Below are positions 1 to 7,445 of a stretch of 49,535 nt of DNA, piece after piece. Positions within the stretch are counted from its first letter, which is position 1. Each line of letters opens with the position of its first letter. The stretch spans positions 1 to 49,535 of the forward strand of contig CANQXZ010000006.1 of the NCBI GenBank assembly GCA_947627955.1. The letters are read 5' to 3'. The notes below the pieces were generated by a model, which had not been told where the DNA came from, did not search any database, and saw only the letters and a program-made list of their open reading frames with translations. The DNA comes from an uncultured Clostridia bacterium. GTDB lineage: Bacteria > Bacillota > Clostridia > Christensenellales > Borkfalkiaceae. Made by a program: the position numbers and the translations under genes.

Positions 1-69
1 GAGAAAGAACAGCAAGCCGCTTCCGCGGCATCTGCGCCCGCCCGCTCACGATGGGACTGGGGAAAGTAA
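1..69 (+). CDS. Possible C-terminal tail of an unidentified protein (partial)
   Basis: An open frame enters the window at base 1 and runs 22 codons to a TAA. The encoded tail is Ala/Ser-rich and ends in RSRWDWGK. It has no recognisable domain and the start is outside the window. The bases up to about 170 are GC-rich, unlike the rest of the element. It may be the 3' end of an element gene or chance. Confidence 0.25.
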   Translation, partial: EKEQQAASAASAPARSRWDWGK

Positions 70-176
70 CCCGCGCCCCGCGTCGCTTCGCTCTCCCCCC
101 TGCATAAGTCCACGCAGGAGGTGGAGCGGCACGCGAAAAATCTTTGCGCTATAACCGACTTTTCGCTTGTAAACCC

Positions 177-205
177 TTGACTCTTCGGCAAAGATAGTGT
201 AAAAT
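177..205 (+). promoter_or_regulatory. Sigma-A-type promoter of the RHH-like gene
   Basis: TTGACT and TAAAAT hexamers are separated by exactly 17 bases. The -10 overlaps the start of a long palindrome, as expected of a repressed promoter. Confidence 0.8.
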
Positions 206-237
206 ATATGTGTCGTATGAATACGATTGATATATTT
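202..237. promoter_or_regulatory. Palindromic operator over the promoter start region
   Basis: A 36-bp imperfect palindrome has inner arms TCGTAT / ATACGA around a 2-base centre and outer arms AAATATAT / ATATATTT; only three positions per arm fail to match. It covers the -10 end, the expected transcription start and the leader up to the ribosome site. The product of the gene directly downstream looks like an RHH DNA-binding protein, so autoregulation is likely (inference). Confidence 0.6.
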
Positions 238-250
238 TACGGAGGTAATT

Positions 251-538
251 ATGGAAAAGAAACCGAGAGCGATCAAGGACAAGCGTTATGAGGAGAAGCA
301 CAAAGCAGAACGCAAAGCGAAAAACACCACTTGGGGAACGAGCGTTCCCCGCGATAAGGCAGAACAAATAAATGCCTTTCTCGAAAATTATGGCTATACC
401 AAAGTCCAACTCATAGAAGCAGGCTACAAAGCCTTGTTGGATGATGCCGCAGAACGTAATCTTTCGCTCGGTAAGATTATGGACGGCTATGATGACTTCT
501 TCCCTTCTGAATTGGAGGCAATGAAGAAAACCGAGTAA
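251..538 (+). CDS. Small RHH-like putative DNA-binding protein
   Basis: A 95-residue protein with a very basic N-terminus (residues 1-30, rich in Lys and Arg). A central segment reads TSVPRDKAEQINAFLENYGY followed by TKVQLIEAGYKALL, which resembles the strand-helix-helix pattern of ribbon-helix-helix (Arc/MetJ-like) proteins. The C-terminal third is acidic. The start is fixed by an ideal GGAGG ribosome site 5 bases before ATG; an in-frame ATG 24 bases upstream has no such site. The gene sits under its own promoter and a large palindrome, and lies ahead of the recombinase, which suits a transcriptional controller of element excision or transfer. The fold assignment is by eye and no close family name is claimed. 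Confidence 0.7.
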   Translation: MEKKPRAIKDKRYEEKHKAERKAKNTTWGTSVPRDKAEQINAFLENYGYTKVQLIEAGYKALLDDAAERNLSLGKIMDGYDDFFPSELEAMKKTE

Positions 539-565
539 CGACTTTACATACAAGGAGGAAACGCG

Positions 566-788
566 ATGGAAAGAGAACATAGTATTCGGAGCTATAAGGG
601 CGCGGCGATTTGAGCCGACTTTGCCTGAATAAGAATACTTGAACGAAAAACAAGATAATTTTGAAATTGAAAAAGAGGGATTTAATGCGTTTATCGATAT
701 GATGGCGCAGTTGATACAAAAATACGGCAATAGAGTTTTGAATGATATTGCGGATGAAACGGAGAAGAATAATGAACAGAGAAGGTAA
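566..788 (+). pseudogene. Decayed small element gene between RHH protein and recombinase
   Basis: A strong AAGGAGG site is followed 7 bases later by an ATG, but this frame stops after only 15 codons. A second frame (from a TTG at 639) then encodes about 49 residues with a helical segment FNAFIDMMAQLIQKYG, and its stop overlaps the recombinase start. The good ribosome site with an immediate stop, then a protein-like tail in another frame without its own ribosome site, suggests one gene broken by frameshift or deletion. Alternatively these are two real short genes. Similar short Glu-rich proteins commonly precede serine recombinases in such elements. Confidence 0.4.
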
Positions 789-2484
789 GAAATGTTTTAT
801 ATATTCAAGAGTCAGTACCGAAATGCAGGTAGAGGGTTACAGCCTTGAAGCGCAGAAAAATTGTCTGACGAAGTTTGCCGAGCGTGAGGAAATGCAGATC
901 GTGAATTACTATGAGGACGCAGGTAAGTCAGGCAAATCGATTGAAGGACGCCCTGCTTTCAAAAAGATGCTTTCCGATATAGAGAGCGGTCAAAGCGTCG
1001 ATTACATTTTGGTTTACAAACTTTCACGTTTCGGCAGAAACGCGGCGGACATTCTCAATTCTTTGGAATTGATACAGACTTATGATGTGAATCTTATCTG
1101 CATCGAGGAAGGTATAGACTCTTCGCAGACGAGCGGGAAATTGCTTATTTCCGTTTTGTCTGCGGTTGCCGAGATTGAGCGAGAGAACATTCTCGAACAG
1201 ACAATGAACGGGCGCAGAGAAAAAGCTCGGCAAGGAAAATGGAACGGTGGTCCTGCGCCGTATGGGTATATGATAAAGGACAATATGCTGTGCGTGAACG
1301 AAGATGAGGCGGAATTGGTCCGCCTCATCTATGATAAGTATGTAAACACGAATATCGGTTATACGGGGATCGCAAAATATCTGAATATGCAAGGGATCAA
1401 GAAATCGGTTCGTACCGAAAAAATGATTGAACAATGCAGCGCGCATTTTGTAAGTTTGGTTTTGACAAATCCCGTTTATTGCGGTAAGATCGCTTACGGA
1501 AGGCGGACGCTTGAAAAGGTAAAAGGCAAGAAAAATCATTACAAACGAATCAACGCAAGCGAGTATATCAAGGTAGAGGGATTACACGAGCCGATCATCA
1601 GCGAAGAGCTTTGGAATAAGGCACAGGAAAAACGAAAAGCAACGGGGAGAAAGTTCGCCTCAAAGTACGGCAAGGACAGAACGCATTTACTTACGGGGCT
1701 GTTAAAATGTCCTGTATGCGGCGGTCCTATGTATGCCAATCGTCATTGTTGGACGAAAAAGGACGGCACTTATAAAGAAGTCGGCTATTATGTTTGCGGA
1801 CGAAATAAACTCGACAGAGGGAAATTCTGCGAGTATAAAGCCGATTTGAAAAAGAGTGTAATTGAGCCTCTCGTGATCGAGGCGATAAAAGAAGTTGTAA
1901 GCGACAAATATTTTGCCAAAGCCATAGAGGCGCACATAGGGAATATCGGTAAAGACGACAAGATCGATAAGGAAATAGCGAACTTTGAGAACAGGCTGAG
2001 CGAAATAGAGTTGAATAAGGCTCGTCTTGAAAAGGAAATAGATACTCTACCCGCCGATGTAAAATTCAGGGATAAAAAGCTCCATGATATGAATTTACGG
2101 CTTGACGGAATGTATGAAGTGATAGCGGAGATAGAAGAATCGATCGCCGATGCAAGGCTTCGCAAGAAAGCAATGGAAGAAGAAGCCGTAACATTGGAAA
2201 ATATCCGTAAAATACTGTTGAATTTTACAGAGCTTTTTGATATAATGGAAGAGGACGAGCAGAAGAATCTGTTGACTTACCTTGTTAAGGAAATTCAACT
2301 CAATCCAAATTGGGAGAGCAAGTCCCCGCTGAAATACATAGAATTTAACTTTCCCATCTATCGTAACGGGGAGGAGGTCAGAAAATTTATGTGTGAAAGC
2401 GATTCCAATGTCGAAACGCTCGTCGTCCTTTCCCGCAAAAATCAACTGAGGGGGACAAACTTCCCCGATACTGTTGATAAATAA
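772..2484 (+). CDS. Large serine recombinase (element integrase)
   Basis: A 570-residue site-specific recombinase of the TnpX/TndX/phiC31-type large serine class. The N-terminal catalytic domain (residues about 5-150) has the YSRVS motif with the nucleophilic serine and the conserved LSRFGRN segment. A recombinase domain follows. A zinc ribbon lies near residues 310-350 (CPVCGG, then a pair of later cysteines), and a long coiled coil runs over about 390-480, all in family order. Length is typical, so the gene looks intact. The start was taken at the ATG with GGAG 7 bases upstream; an in-frame ATG 30 bases earlier has no such site. It should catalyse integration and excision of the element, cutting attachment sites through a 5' phosphoserine link. 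Confidence 0.93.
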   Translation: MNREGKKCFIYSRVSTEMQVEGYSLEAQKNCLTKFAEREEMQIVNYYEDAGKSGKSIEGRPAFKKMLSDIESGQSVDYILVYKLSRFGRNAADILNSLELIQTYDVNLICIEEGIDSSQTSGKLLISVLSAVAEIERENILEQTMNGRREKARQGKWNGGPAPYGYMIKDNMLCVNEDEAELVRLIYDKYVNTNIGYTGIAKYLNMQGIKKSVRTEKMIEQCSAHFVSLVLTNPVYCGKIAYGRRTLEKVKGKKNHYKRINASEYIKVEGLHEPIISEELWNKAQEKRKATGRKFASKYGKDRTHLLTGLLKCPVCGGPMYANRHCWTKKDGTYKEVGYYVCGRNKLDRGKFCEYKADLKKSVIEPLVIEAIKEVVSDKYFAKAIEAHIGNIGKDDKIDKEIANFENRLSEIELNKARLEKEIDTLPADVKFRDKKLHDMNLRLDGMYEVIAEIEESIADARLRKKAMEEEAVTLENIRKILLNFTELFDIMEEDEQKNLLTYLVKEIQLNPNWESKSPLKYIEFNFPIYRNGEEVRKFMCESDSNVETLVVLSRKNQLRGTNFPDTVDK

Positions 2485-2502
2485 GGGGATATGTGTTAGA
2501 AT
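2474..2502 (+). promoter_or_regulatory. Promoter of tsaE, spanning the element junction; leaderless start predicted
   Basis: TTGATA and TAGAAT are 17 bases apart. The -35 lies within the last codons of the recombinase gene and the ATG of tsaE begins 7 bases after the -10, so the expected transcription start is the A of the ATG itself. There is no ribosome site before this ATG. Confidence 0.65.
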
Positions 2503-2508
2503 AGACCT

Positions 2509-2913
2509 ATGGCTGAAATTATTTGCGACAGCGCGGAAAGGACCTATCTCGCGGGACGCGAATACGCGGGAACGCTGCGCGCGGGGGATATAGTGCTCCT
2601 CTACGGAGAGATGGGCGCGGGCAAGACCGTATTTACAAAGGGCATAGCCGCGGGGCTCGGTATAGAGGACGAGATACTCAGCCCCACTTACGCCTATATG
2701 AACGACTATTACGGCAAGCTGTACCACTACGACTGCTACCGTCTGTCGTCGGGCGGGCAGGCGGACAGGCTCGGGCTCACCGAATACTTCGGCGGGGAGG
2801 GCGTGTGCGTCATCGAGTGGCCCGAAAACATAGCGGACGCGTTGCCCCGTGGGTGCAAAAAGGTGCGCATAGAAAAGCTGGCGGGGGACGCAAGGCGGAT
2901 AATATATGAGTGA
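2509..2913 (+). CDS. tsaE: tRNA t6A biosynthesis ATPase TsaE
   Basis: A 134-residue P-loop protein. The Walker A motif GEMGAGKT is at residues 33-40, SPTYAY follows near 59, and VIEWPE near residue 100 is typical of TsaE. It cooperates with TsaB and TsaD to make N6-threonylcarbamoyladenosine at position 37 of ANN-decoding tRNAs, in the cytoplasm. It is the first gene of an overlapping operon tsaE-tsaB-rimI-hydrolase-murF. Its stop overlaps the tsaB start in ATGAGTGA. There is no Shine-Dalgarno sequence and the -10 box ends only 6 bases before the ATG, so it is probably translated from a leaderless mRNA. Confidence 0.95.
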   Translation: MAEIICDSAERTYLAGREYAGTLRAGDIVLLYGEMGAGKTVFTKGIAAGLGIEDEILSPTYAYMNDYYGKLYHYDCYRLSSGGQADRLGLTEYFGGEGVCVIEWPENIADALPRGCKKVRIEKLAGDARRIIYE

Positions 2914-3499
2914 TTTTTTGGCTGTGGACTGCTCTTCGGAATATCTTACCGTAGCCGCCGTGAAGGGCGGCAGGGCGTTCGTGCGGCACATACCCGACTG
3001 CGGCAGGAACCATTCCGTTGTCCTTTCGGATGAAATAGACGGCGCGCTCGCCGAGGCGGGAATGACCTGCGGCGACTGCGATTTTTTCGCCGCCGTGACG
3101 GGCCCGGGCTCGTTTACGGGCATAAGGATAGGCGTCGCCACGGTGAAAGGGCTCGCCATGGGCGCGGGCAAACCCGCCGTGGGCATAACCTCTTTCGACC
3201 TCGCGGCATATAATGTCAACAGCGAAAATTTTTGCGTGGTGATAGACGCCGCGCACGGCTGTTACTATGTTCGCGGTTACGGCGAAAACGCCTTTCCGCC
3301 CGACTATCTTACCACGGAAGAGACGGCTGCCCTCAAATGCCCGCTTTACGGCTTCGGCGACTTGCCCTTCAAGGGCTATACAAGGCTTGACGCGGGGAAG
3401 TGCCTCGCGGCGGCGGCAGAAAAAGCCGCGGCGAAGGGCTACGGCGGATTGAGCGCGCTGTACGTGAAAAGACCGCAGGCGGAGGAGAACGCGAAATGA
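2906..3499 (+). CDS. tsaB: tRNA t6A biosynthesis protein TsaB
   Basis: A 197-residue member of the ASKHA-fold TsaB/YeaZ family. It opens with LAVDCSSEYLTVA and has the diagnostic GPGSFTGIRIG at residues 66-76. TsaB is an inactive paralogue that dimerises with TsaD and organises the t6A complex. The start overlaps the end of tsaE and its stop overlaps the rimI start (ATGA), so the genes are translationally coupled. It is somewhat shorter than the B. subtilis protein, with the reduced C-terminal part common in the family. Confidence 0.95.
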   Translation: MSDFLAVDCSSEYLTVAAVKGGRAFVRHIPDCGRNHSVVLSDEIDGALAEAGMTCGDCDFFAAVTGPGSFTGIRIGVATVKGLAMGAGKPAVGITSFDLAAYNVNSENFCVVIDAAHGCYYVRGYGENAFPPDYLTTEETAALKCPLYGFGDLPFKGYTRLDAGKCLAAAAEKAAAKGYGGLSALYVKRPQAEENAK

Positions 3500-3930
3500 C
3501 TTTGCGGGAGTGGAAATTCGAGGATATTCTTGGTATATCCGAGCTCGAAAAGGAGTGTTTCCCGAGCGGCACATGGTCTTACCGCATGCTCGCTTCGAGT
3601 TTCGAAAGCGAAAACTTCTGCGGCGTGCTCGCCGACGAGGGCGGCGAGATCGCGGGCTACGGCGGGATAACTTTCGCCGCCGACGAGGGCGACATAGAGA
3701 ACATAGCCGTGGCGGAGAGTTACAGGCGGAGCGGCTTCGGCAGCGCCATTCTGGAAGCTCTGTTATCCGCGGCAGCGGAGCGCGGGATAAAGAAAGTGTT
3801 TCTGGAAGTGCGCGTCTCCAATTCCGCGGCGCTCGGGCTGTATCTGAAGCACGGCTTCAAGGGCGCGTATGCGCGCACGCGCTATTACCCTGACGGCGAG
3901 GACTGCCTCGTCATGTCGAAGGAGCTTTGA
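3496..3930 (+). CDS. rimI: Ribosomal protein S18-alanine N-acetyltransferase RimI
   Basis: A 144-residue GNAT acetyltransferase. The acetyl-CoA binding segment IAVAESYRRSGFGSAILEAL fits the R/QxxGxG/A loop and helix, and EVRVSNSAALGLYLKHGFK is the typical RimI C-terminal region. The family acetylates the N-terminal alanine of ribosomal protein S18. The usual tsaE-tsaB-rimI order supports the name. The start overlaps the tsaB stop. The end of the gene carries AAGGAG, which serves as ribosome site for the next gene. Confidence 0.92.
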   Translation: MTLREWKFEDILGISELEKECFPSGTWSYRMLASSFESENFCGVLADEGGEIAGYGGITFAADEGDIENIAVAESYRRSGFGSAILEALLSAAAERGIKKVFLEVRVSNSAALGLYLKHGFKGAYARTRYYPDGEDCLVMSKEL

Positions 3931-4653
3931 ATTTTATTAGACGGCAGATATGTTTCACTGCTGAAAAAGGGCGAGGGCAGGGATATCGTGCTGTTGCACG
4001 GCTATCTCTCCTCCAAAGAGAGCTTTTATTACCAGACGGAATTCCTCGGCAGATATTTCAGGGTATACGCCCCCGATCTTCCGGGGTTCGGGTCGAGCGA
4101 CGGGCTCTGCGAGCCGTGGTCGGTGGGAGACTATGCCGCATGGCTCATACGCTTTGCCGACGCGCTCAGGCTCGGCGGCGTATATATTTTGGCGCATTCG
4201 TTCGGCGCGCGGGTGGCGTTCAAGGCGCTCTCCATGCGCCCGTCGCTTGCCTCAAAGCTCGCCGTGACGGGCGGGGCGGGGATAGTTAAACCCCGTTCGC
4301 CGCAGTATATCAGGCGGGTAAACGCTTACAGGCGGATCAAAAAATTCTTCCCCGCGTTTGCGGAAAGGCATTTCGGCAGCGCGGAATACCGTTCGCTCTC
4401 CCCGCTCATGAAGGAGAGCTACAAAAAGATAGTCAACGAGGATCTCTCGGAATGCGCGGCGGGGATAACCTGTCCCGTGTACCTGCTCTACGGCAGGGAG
4501 GACGCGGTCACGCCGCCCGCTGAGGAGGGCAGGATATTCCACGGGCTCATTGAAAACAGCGTTTTCGAGACCATGGAAGGAGGGCACTTCTGCTTTTCCG
4601 AACACCCCGACGCGTTCAACGCGAAGATCATTAAATTTTTTACGGAGCGATGA
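3931..4653 (+). CDS. Alpha/beta hydrolase, probably with a non-canonical ATT start
   Basis: A 240-residue alpha/beta-hydrolase-fold enzyme. The oxyanion HG follows strand IVLLHG (about residue 23), PDLPGFGSSD is the next conserved loop, the nucleophile elbow is AHSFGAR (Ser90), and the likely acid and base are Asp191 (GREDAVTP) and His219 (EGGHFCF). Substrate is unknown. The first ATG/GTG/TTG in frame is a GTG at 3988, which would delete the strand before HG. The frame is open from the codon right after the rimI stop, and that codon, ATT, lies 7 bases after AAGGAG. I therefore place the start at the ATT. ATT starts are known in a few bacterial genes (infC, pcnB). The 3' end overlaps murF. Confidence 0.8.
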   Translation: MLLDGRYVSLLKKGEGRDIVLLHGYLSSKESFYYQTEFLGRYFRVYAPDLPGFGSSDGLCEPWSVGDYAAWLIRFADALRLGGVYILAHSFGARVAFKALSMRPSLASKLAVTGGAGIVKPRSPQYIRRVNAYRRIKKFFPAFAERHFGSAEYRSLSPLMKESYKKIVNEDLSECAAGITCPVYLLYGREDAVTPPAEEGRIFHGLIENSVFETMEGGHFCFSEHPDAFNAKIIKFFTER

Positions 4654-6251
4654 TGGAACTTATCTTCATTTCGGTGGCAAAAACCGTGGAGTGCGCGGCG
4701 GTCGCGCTGGCGTTTACGGCGCTGTTCGCGCCCATGTATTTAAAGCCGCTCGGCATTCTCCAATCCGCGGGATACGCGGGCGGGCGGCTCGCCCGCTGGA
4801 CGGTGAAAAAGAACAACGCATATTATCTCAGGCAGAGCCTTCTTTTCATGCTGTGCCTTTTGTCGTGCGCGGTCGTCGGGCTGTGCTTTTCGTTCGCGGG
4901 CGGCTACGCGGCGCTGATAGGGCTTATACCGTACGCCGTGTTCTTCATCCTGTACGCTGTGGAGGACAAAAAGCGGGCTCTGCGCGTGCCCGTCTCGTTC
5001 ACGCCCCGCTTAAAGAGGCTGTACTGCGCCGCAGTGTTCTTTACCGCAGTGCTTTCCTATATCGCGGTGTGCCTCTTGAATTTCGCGGATATCGTGTGGG
5101 GCAACGCCGTATTCTCGGCGCTGAGATATTGTCCCCTCTCGGTATTCCCCTTCCTCGGCGTGCCCATATTGCTGCTTTCGAACCTCGTTATGAAGATATA
5201 CGAAGTGCCGCACAATAAGTCTTACGTGCGCGCCGCAGGCAAAAAGCTCGCGGCTTCGGGGATAAAGACGGTCGGGATAACGGGCAGCTACGGCAAGACG
5301 AGCGTAAAGCATATCCTCTCCGCCATGCTCGCCGCGAAGTACCGCGTTCTTTCCACGCCGCGCTCGCACAACACCCCTCTCGGGCTCGCGCTCACGGTCA
5401 ATTCCGCAGACCTCGGCGAATACGACATATTCGTCGCCGAAATGGGGGCGAGGCACGTGGGCGACATTGCCGAACTGTGCGCGTTCTGTCCGCCCTCGCT
5501 CGCGGTGATAACGGGCATATGCCCCCAGCACCTCGAGAGCTTCGGGTCGCTTGAAAACATCGTAAAGGCGAAGGGCGAAATACTTTCCGCCGCCGCGGAG
5601 GCGGTCATCGCGCCCTCCTGCGCGGAGTATTTTTCGGACTATTCCGTCAAAAAATATGTGCCCGACTGCGTTTCGGACGTGGAGTGCACGTGCGGCGGCA
5701 CCTCGTTCACCCTCACGATAGGTGGCGAAAGCGAGCGGGTCATGACCCGCCTTTTAGGGAGGCAGGCAGCTGAAAACATAGGCGTGGCTGCCTGCGCGGC
5801 GCACGCCCTCGGGGTGGATCTCGGCGACATATGCAAAGCAGTGCGCGGGCTGGACTTTGTGGAGCACCGCCTGCAACTTATAACGCAGAACGGCGTGAAT
5901 ATCCTCGACGACGGCTACAATTCCAACGTTACGGGCGCGGCTGCCGCGATAGAGACTTTGAAACTCTTCGGCGGGCGCAGGATATGCGTCACCCCCGGGC
6001 TCGTGGAGCTCGGCATACTCGAAGAGAGCGAAAACTACGCGCTCGGCAAGGAACTCGTCGGGCTCGACAGGGTGATATTGGTGGGCGAAACGCTGATAGC
6101 GAGCGTAAAGCGCGGCTATCTCGAAAACGGCGGCGAGGCGGAAAAGATTTCGCTCGCGCCTACGCTTTCCGCCGCGCAGGAAGAGTTGAAAGGCTATATC
6201 CGCACGGGCGACAGCGTGCTGTTTTTGAACGATTTGCCCGATATATATTGA
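4650..6251 (+). CDS. Membrane-anchored MurF-type Mur ligase
   Basis: A 533-residue protein with two parts. Residues 1-185 contain about five hydrophobic membrane segments separated by short basic loops. Residues about 195-533 are a Mur ligase: P-loop TGSYGKTS (211-218), RSHNTPLGLALT, the AEMGARHVGDI motif, KGEIL with the lysine expected to be carbamylated, and the MurF-like DDGYNSNVTG. It is predicted to add D-Ala-D-Ala to the UDP-MurNAc-tripeptide (UDP-N-acetylmuramoyl-tripeptide:D-alanyl-D-alanine ligase), which fits the D-Ala-D-Ala ligase gene next to it. Canonical MurF is soluble and about 450 residues, so the membrane domain replaces or precedes the usual N-terminal domain. The start is in ATGATGG overlapping the hydrolase stop, with CGGAG just before it. 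Confidence 0.85.
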   Translation: MMELIFISVAKTVECAAVALAFTALFAPMYLKPLGILQSAGYAGGRLARWTVKKNNAYYLRQSLLFMLCLLSCAVVGLCFSFAGGYAALIGLIPYAVFFILYAVEDKKRALRVPVSFTPRLKRLYCAAVFFTAVLSYIAVCLLNFADIVWGNAVFSALRYCPLSVFPFLGVPILLLSNLVMKIYEVPHNKSYVRAAGKKLAASGIKTVGITGSYGKTSVKHILSAMLAAKYRVLSTPRSHNTPLGLALTVNSADLGEYDIFVAEMGARHVGDIAELCAFCPPSLAVITGICPQHLESFGSLENIVKAKGEILSAAAEAVIAPSCAEYFSDYSVKKYVPDCVSDVECTCGGTSFTLTIGGESERVMTRLLGRQAAENIGVAACAAHALGVDLGDICKAVRGLDFVEHRLQLITQNGVNILDDGYNSNVTGAAAAIETLKLFGGRRICVTPGLVELGILEESENYALGKELVGLDRVILVGETLIASVKRGYLENGGEAEKISLAPTLSAAQEELKGYIRTGDSVLFLNDLPDIY

Positions 6252-6267
6252 GTTTCGCAGGAAAAAT

Positions 6268-6320
6268 ACCCGCTTGCGGGTGCAAATCACCAAAGCTGAA
6301 AATTCAGGCGGAGGTGATTT
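6268..6320 (+). promoter_or_regulatory. ddl leader: hairpin and helix that can cover the ribosome site
   Basis: A short hairpin (arms ACCCG / CGGGT) is followed by AAATCACC, which is perfectly complementary to GGTGATTT further on. The right arm contains most of the GGAGGTGA ribosome site of ddl and is followed by a run of T. The pair could hide the ribosome site or act as a weak terminator. Function is inferred only. Confidence 0.4.
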
Positions 6321-6324
6321 TTTT

Positions 6325-7407
6325 ATGTGCAGGACTGTAATAACGGTATTCGGCGGGCGTTCCAACGAGAACGAGATCTCTGTCATAACGGGGACGATGG
6401 CGGCGAACGTGCTCGCCGCGGGCGGGGATAAGGTGCTGCCCGTCTATATCTCGCGCGAGGGGAAATTTTACTACGGCAAAGAACTTTCCGACGTCGCGAC
6501 TTTCAAAAACGACGGCTATGCCGGGTGCGCGGAGGCGTTTATCGCGGCGGGAGGGCTGTATGTGCGCCGCCGCGGGAACAGATTCGCGTTTTACGGGGCG
6601 GACTGCGTGCTCAACTGCTGCCACGGCGGCTTCGGCGAGGGCGGCGGGCTCGCGGGGGTGTGCGCCGCCGCGGGACTGCCCATGGCGGGCGCGGGGATAT
6701 TCGAGTCCTCGGCGTTCATGGATAAGTATCTAACCAAGATAGTGCTCGGCGGGCTGGGCGCGCCCGTGCTGCCCTGCCGATATGTCCGCGAGGGGGAGGA
6801 GATCCCCGCCGATATCCTTTTCCCCGCGATAGTCAAGCCGGCGAACCTCGGTTCGAGCATAGGCGTGGCTGTGGCGGAGGACGTGCGCGGGCTGAAAGAG
6901 GCGCTGGACTGCGCCTTTATCTATGACAGCGCGGCGATAGTGGAAAAATATCTCTGTCCGCGCCGCGAGATAAACTGCGCCGCGTACCGCGGCGAGGAGG
7001 GCATAACCGTCTCCGAGTGCGAGGAGGCGGTCTCCGCGGGGGATATTTTCAGCTTCGAGGACAAATACCGCGGCGGCGGCAGATCGGTCATCCCCGCAGA
7101 CCTGCCCGCCGGGATCTCGGGGCAAATACGCGATATCACGCGGGAAGTCTACTTTAAGCTCAACATGCGCGGCGTCGTCCGCTTCGACTACATATTATCC
7201 GACAAGGTGTATCTCAGCGAGGTGAACACCGTGCCCGGCTCGCTTGCGTACTATCTCTTTGCGGACAGCTTCAGGGGCTTTTACGCCGTGCTGGACAGCG
7301 TGATCCGCGAGGCGGTGCAGAATTTCGCCTCGTCGCAAAAGCGCATATTGAGGACGGGAATACTCTCGGAGTTGCCCTCAAACGCTTGTAAATGCGGGAA
7401 AAAATAG
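6325..7407 (+). CDS. ddl: D-alanine--D-alanine ligase
   Basis: A 360-residue ATP-grasp enzyme that joins two D-alanines for the peptidoglycan precursor. Diagnostic parts are VFGGRSNENEISVITG at the N-terminus, NCCHGGFGEGGGLAG, FPAIVKPANLGSSIGV, EKYLCPRREINCA, FSFEDKYRG and the C-terminal LSEVNTVPGSLAYYLF. Length and motif order are normal. The start was chosen at the ATG 7 bases after a perfect GGAGGTGA; an in-frame ATG-like start 51 bases earlier would run through the leader hairpin. It lies 73 bases after the membrane-bound MurF, whose substrate it makes. Confidence 0.95.
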   Translation: MCRTVITVFGGRSNENEISVITGTMAANVLAAGGDKVLPVYISREGKFYYGKELSDVATFKNDGYAGCAEAFIAAGGLYVRRRGNRFAFYGADCVLNCCHGGFGEGGGLAGVCAAAGLPMAGAGIFESSAFMDKYLTKIVLGGLGAPVLPCRYVREGEEIPADILFPAIVKPANLGSSIGVAVAEDVRGLKEALDCAFIYDSAAIVEKYLCPRREINCAAYRGEEGITVSECEEAVSAGDIFSFEDKYRGGGRSVIPADLPAGISGQIRDITREVYFKLNMRGVVRFDYILSDKVYLSEVNTVPGSLAYYLFADSFRGFYAVLDSVIREAVQNFASSQKRILRTGILSELPSNACKCGKK

Positions 7408-7415
7408 TATATAAT
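7386..7415 (+). promoter_or_regulatory. Promoter of icd
   Basis: TTGTAA and TATAAT with an 18-base spacer overlap the end of ddl. The expected start lies about 25 bases before the icd ATG, which has CGGAG upstream. Confidence 0.65.
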
Positions 7416-7445
7416 ATACAAAAACTGTGACCTGCGGAGAAAGCA

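Larger units (their letters stand above)
1..2484. mobile_element. End of an integrated element carrying a large serine recombinase
   Basis: The block to the left of tsaE is visibly richer in A and T than the host genes that follow, and it ends with a large serine recombinase, which in Clostridial integrative elements usually sits at one end. It also holds a small RHH-like protein and a decayed ORF. The other end lies outside the window, so element type (conjugative or merely mobilisable) cannot be told. The junction with host DNA must lie close to the recombinase stop codon, because tsaE starts 25 bases later. No attachment-site repeat can be identified from one end alone. Confidence 0.6.

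Noticed and set aside
3988-4653. GTG at 3988 as start of the hydrolase
   Set aside because: It would begin inside the strand just before the oxyanion HG motif, has no ribosome site at the proper distance, and leaves well-formed coding sequence upstream unused.
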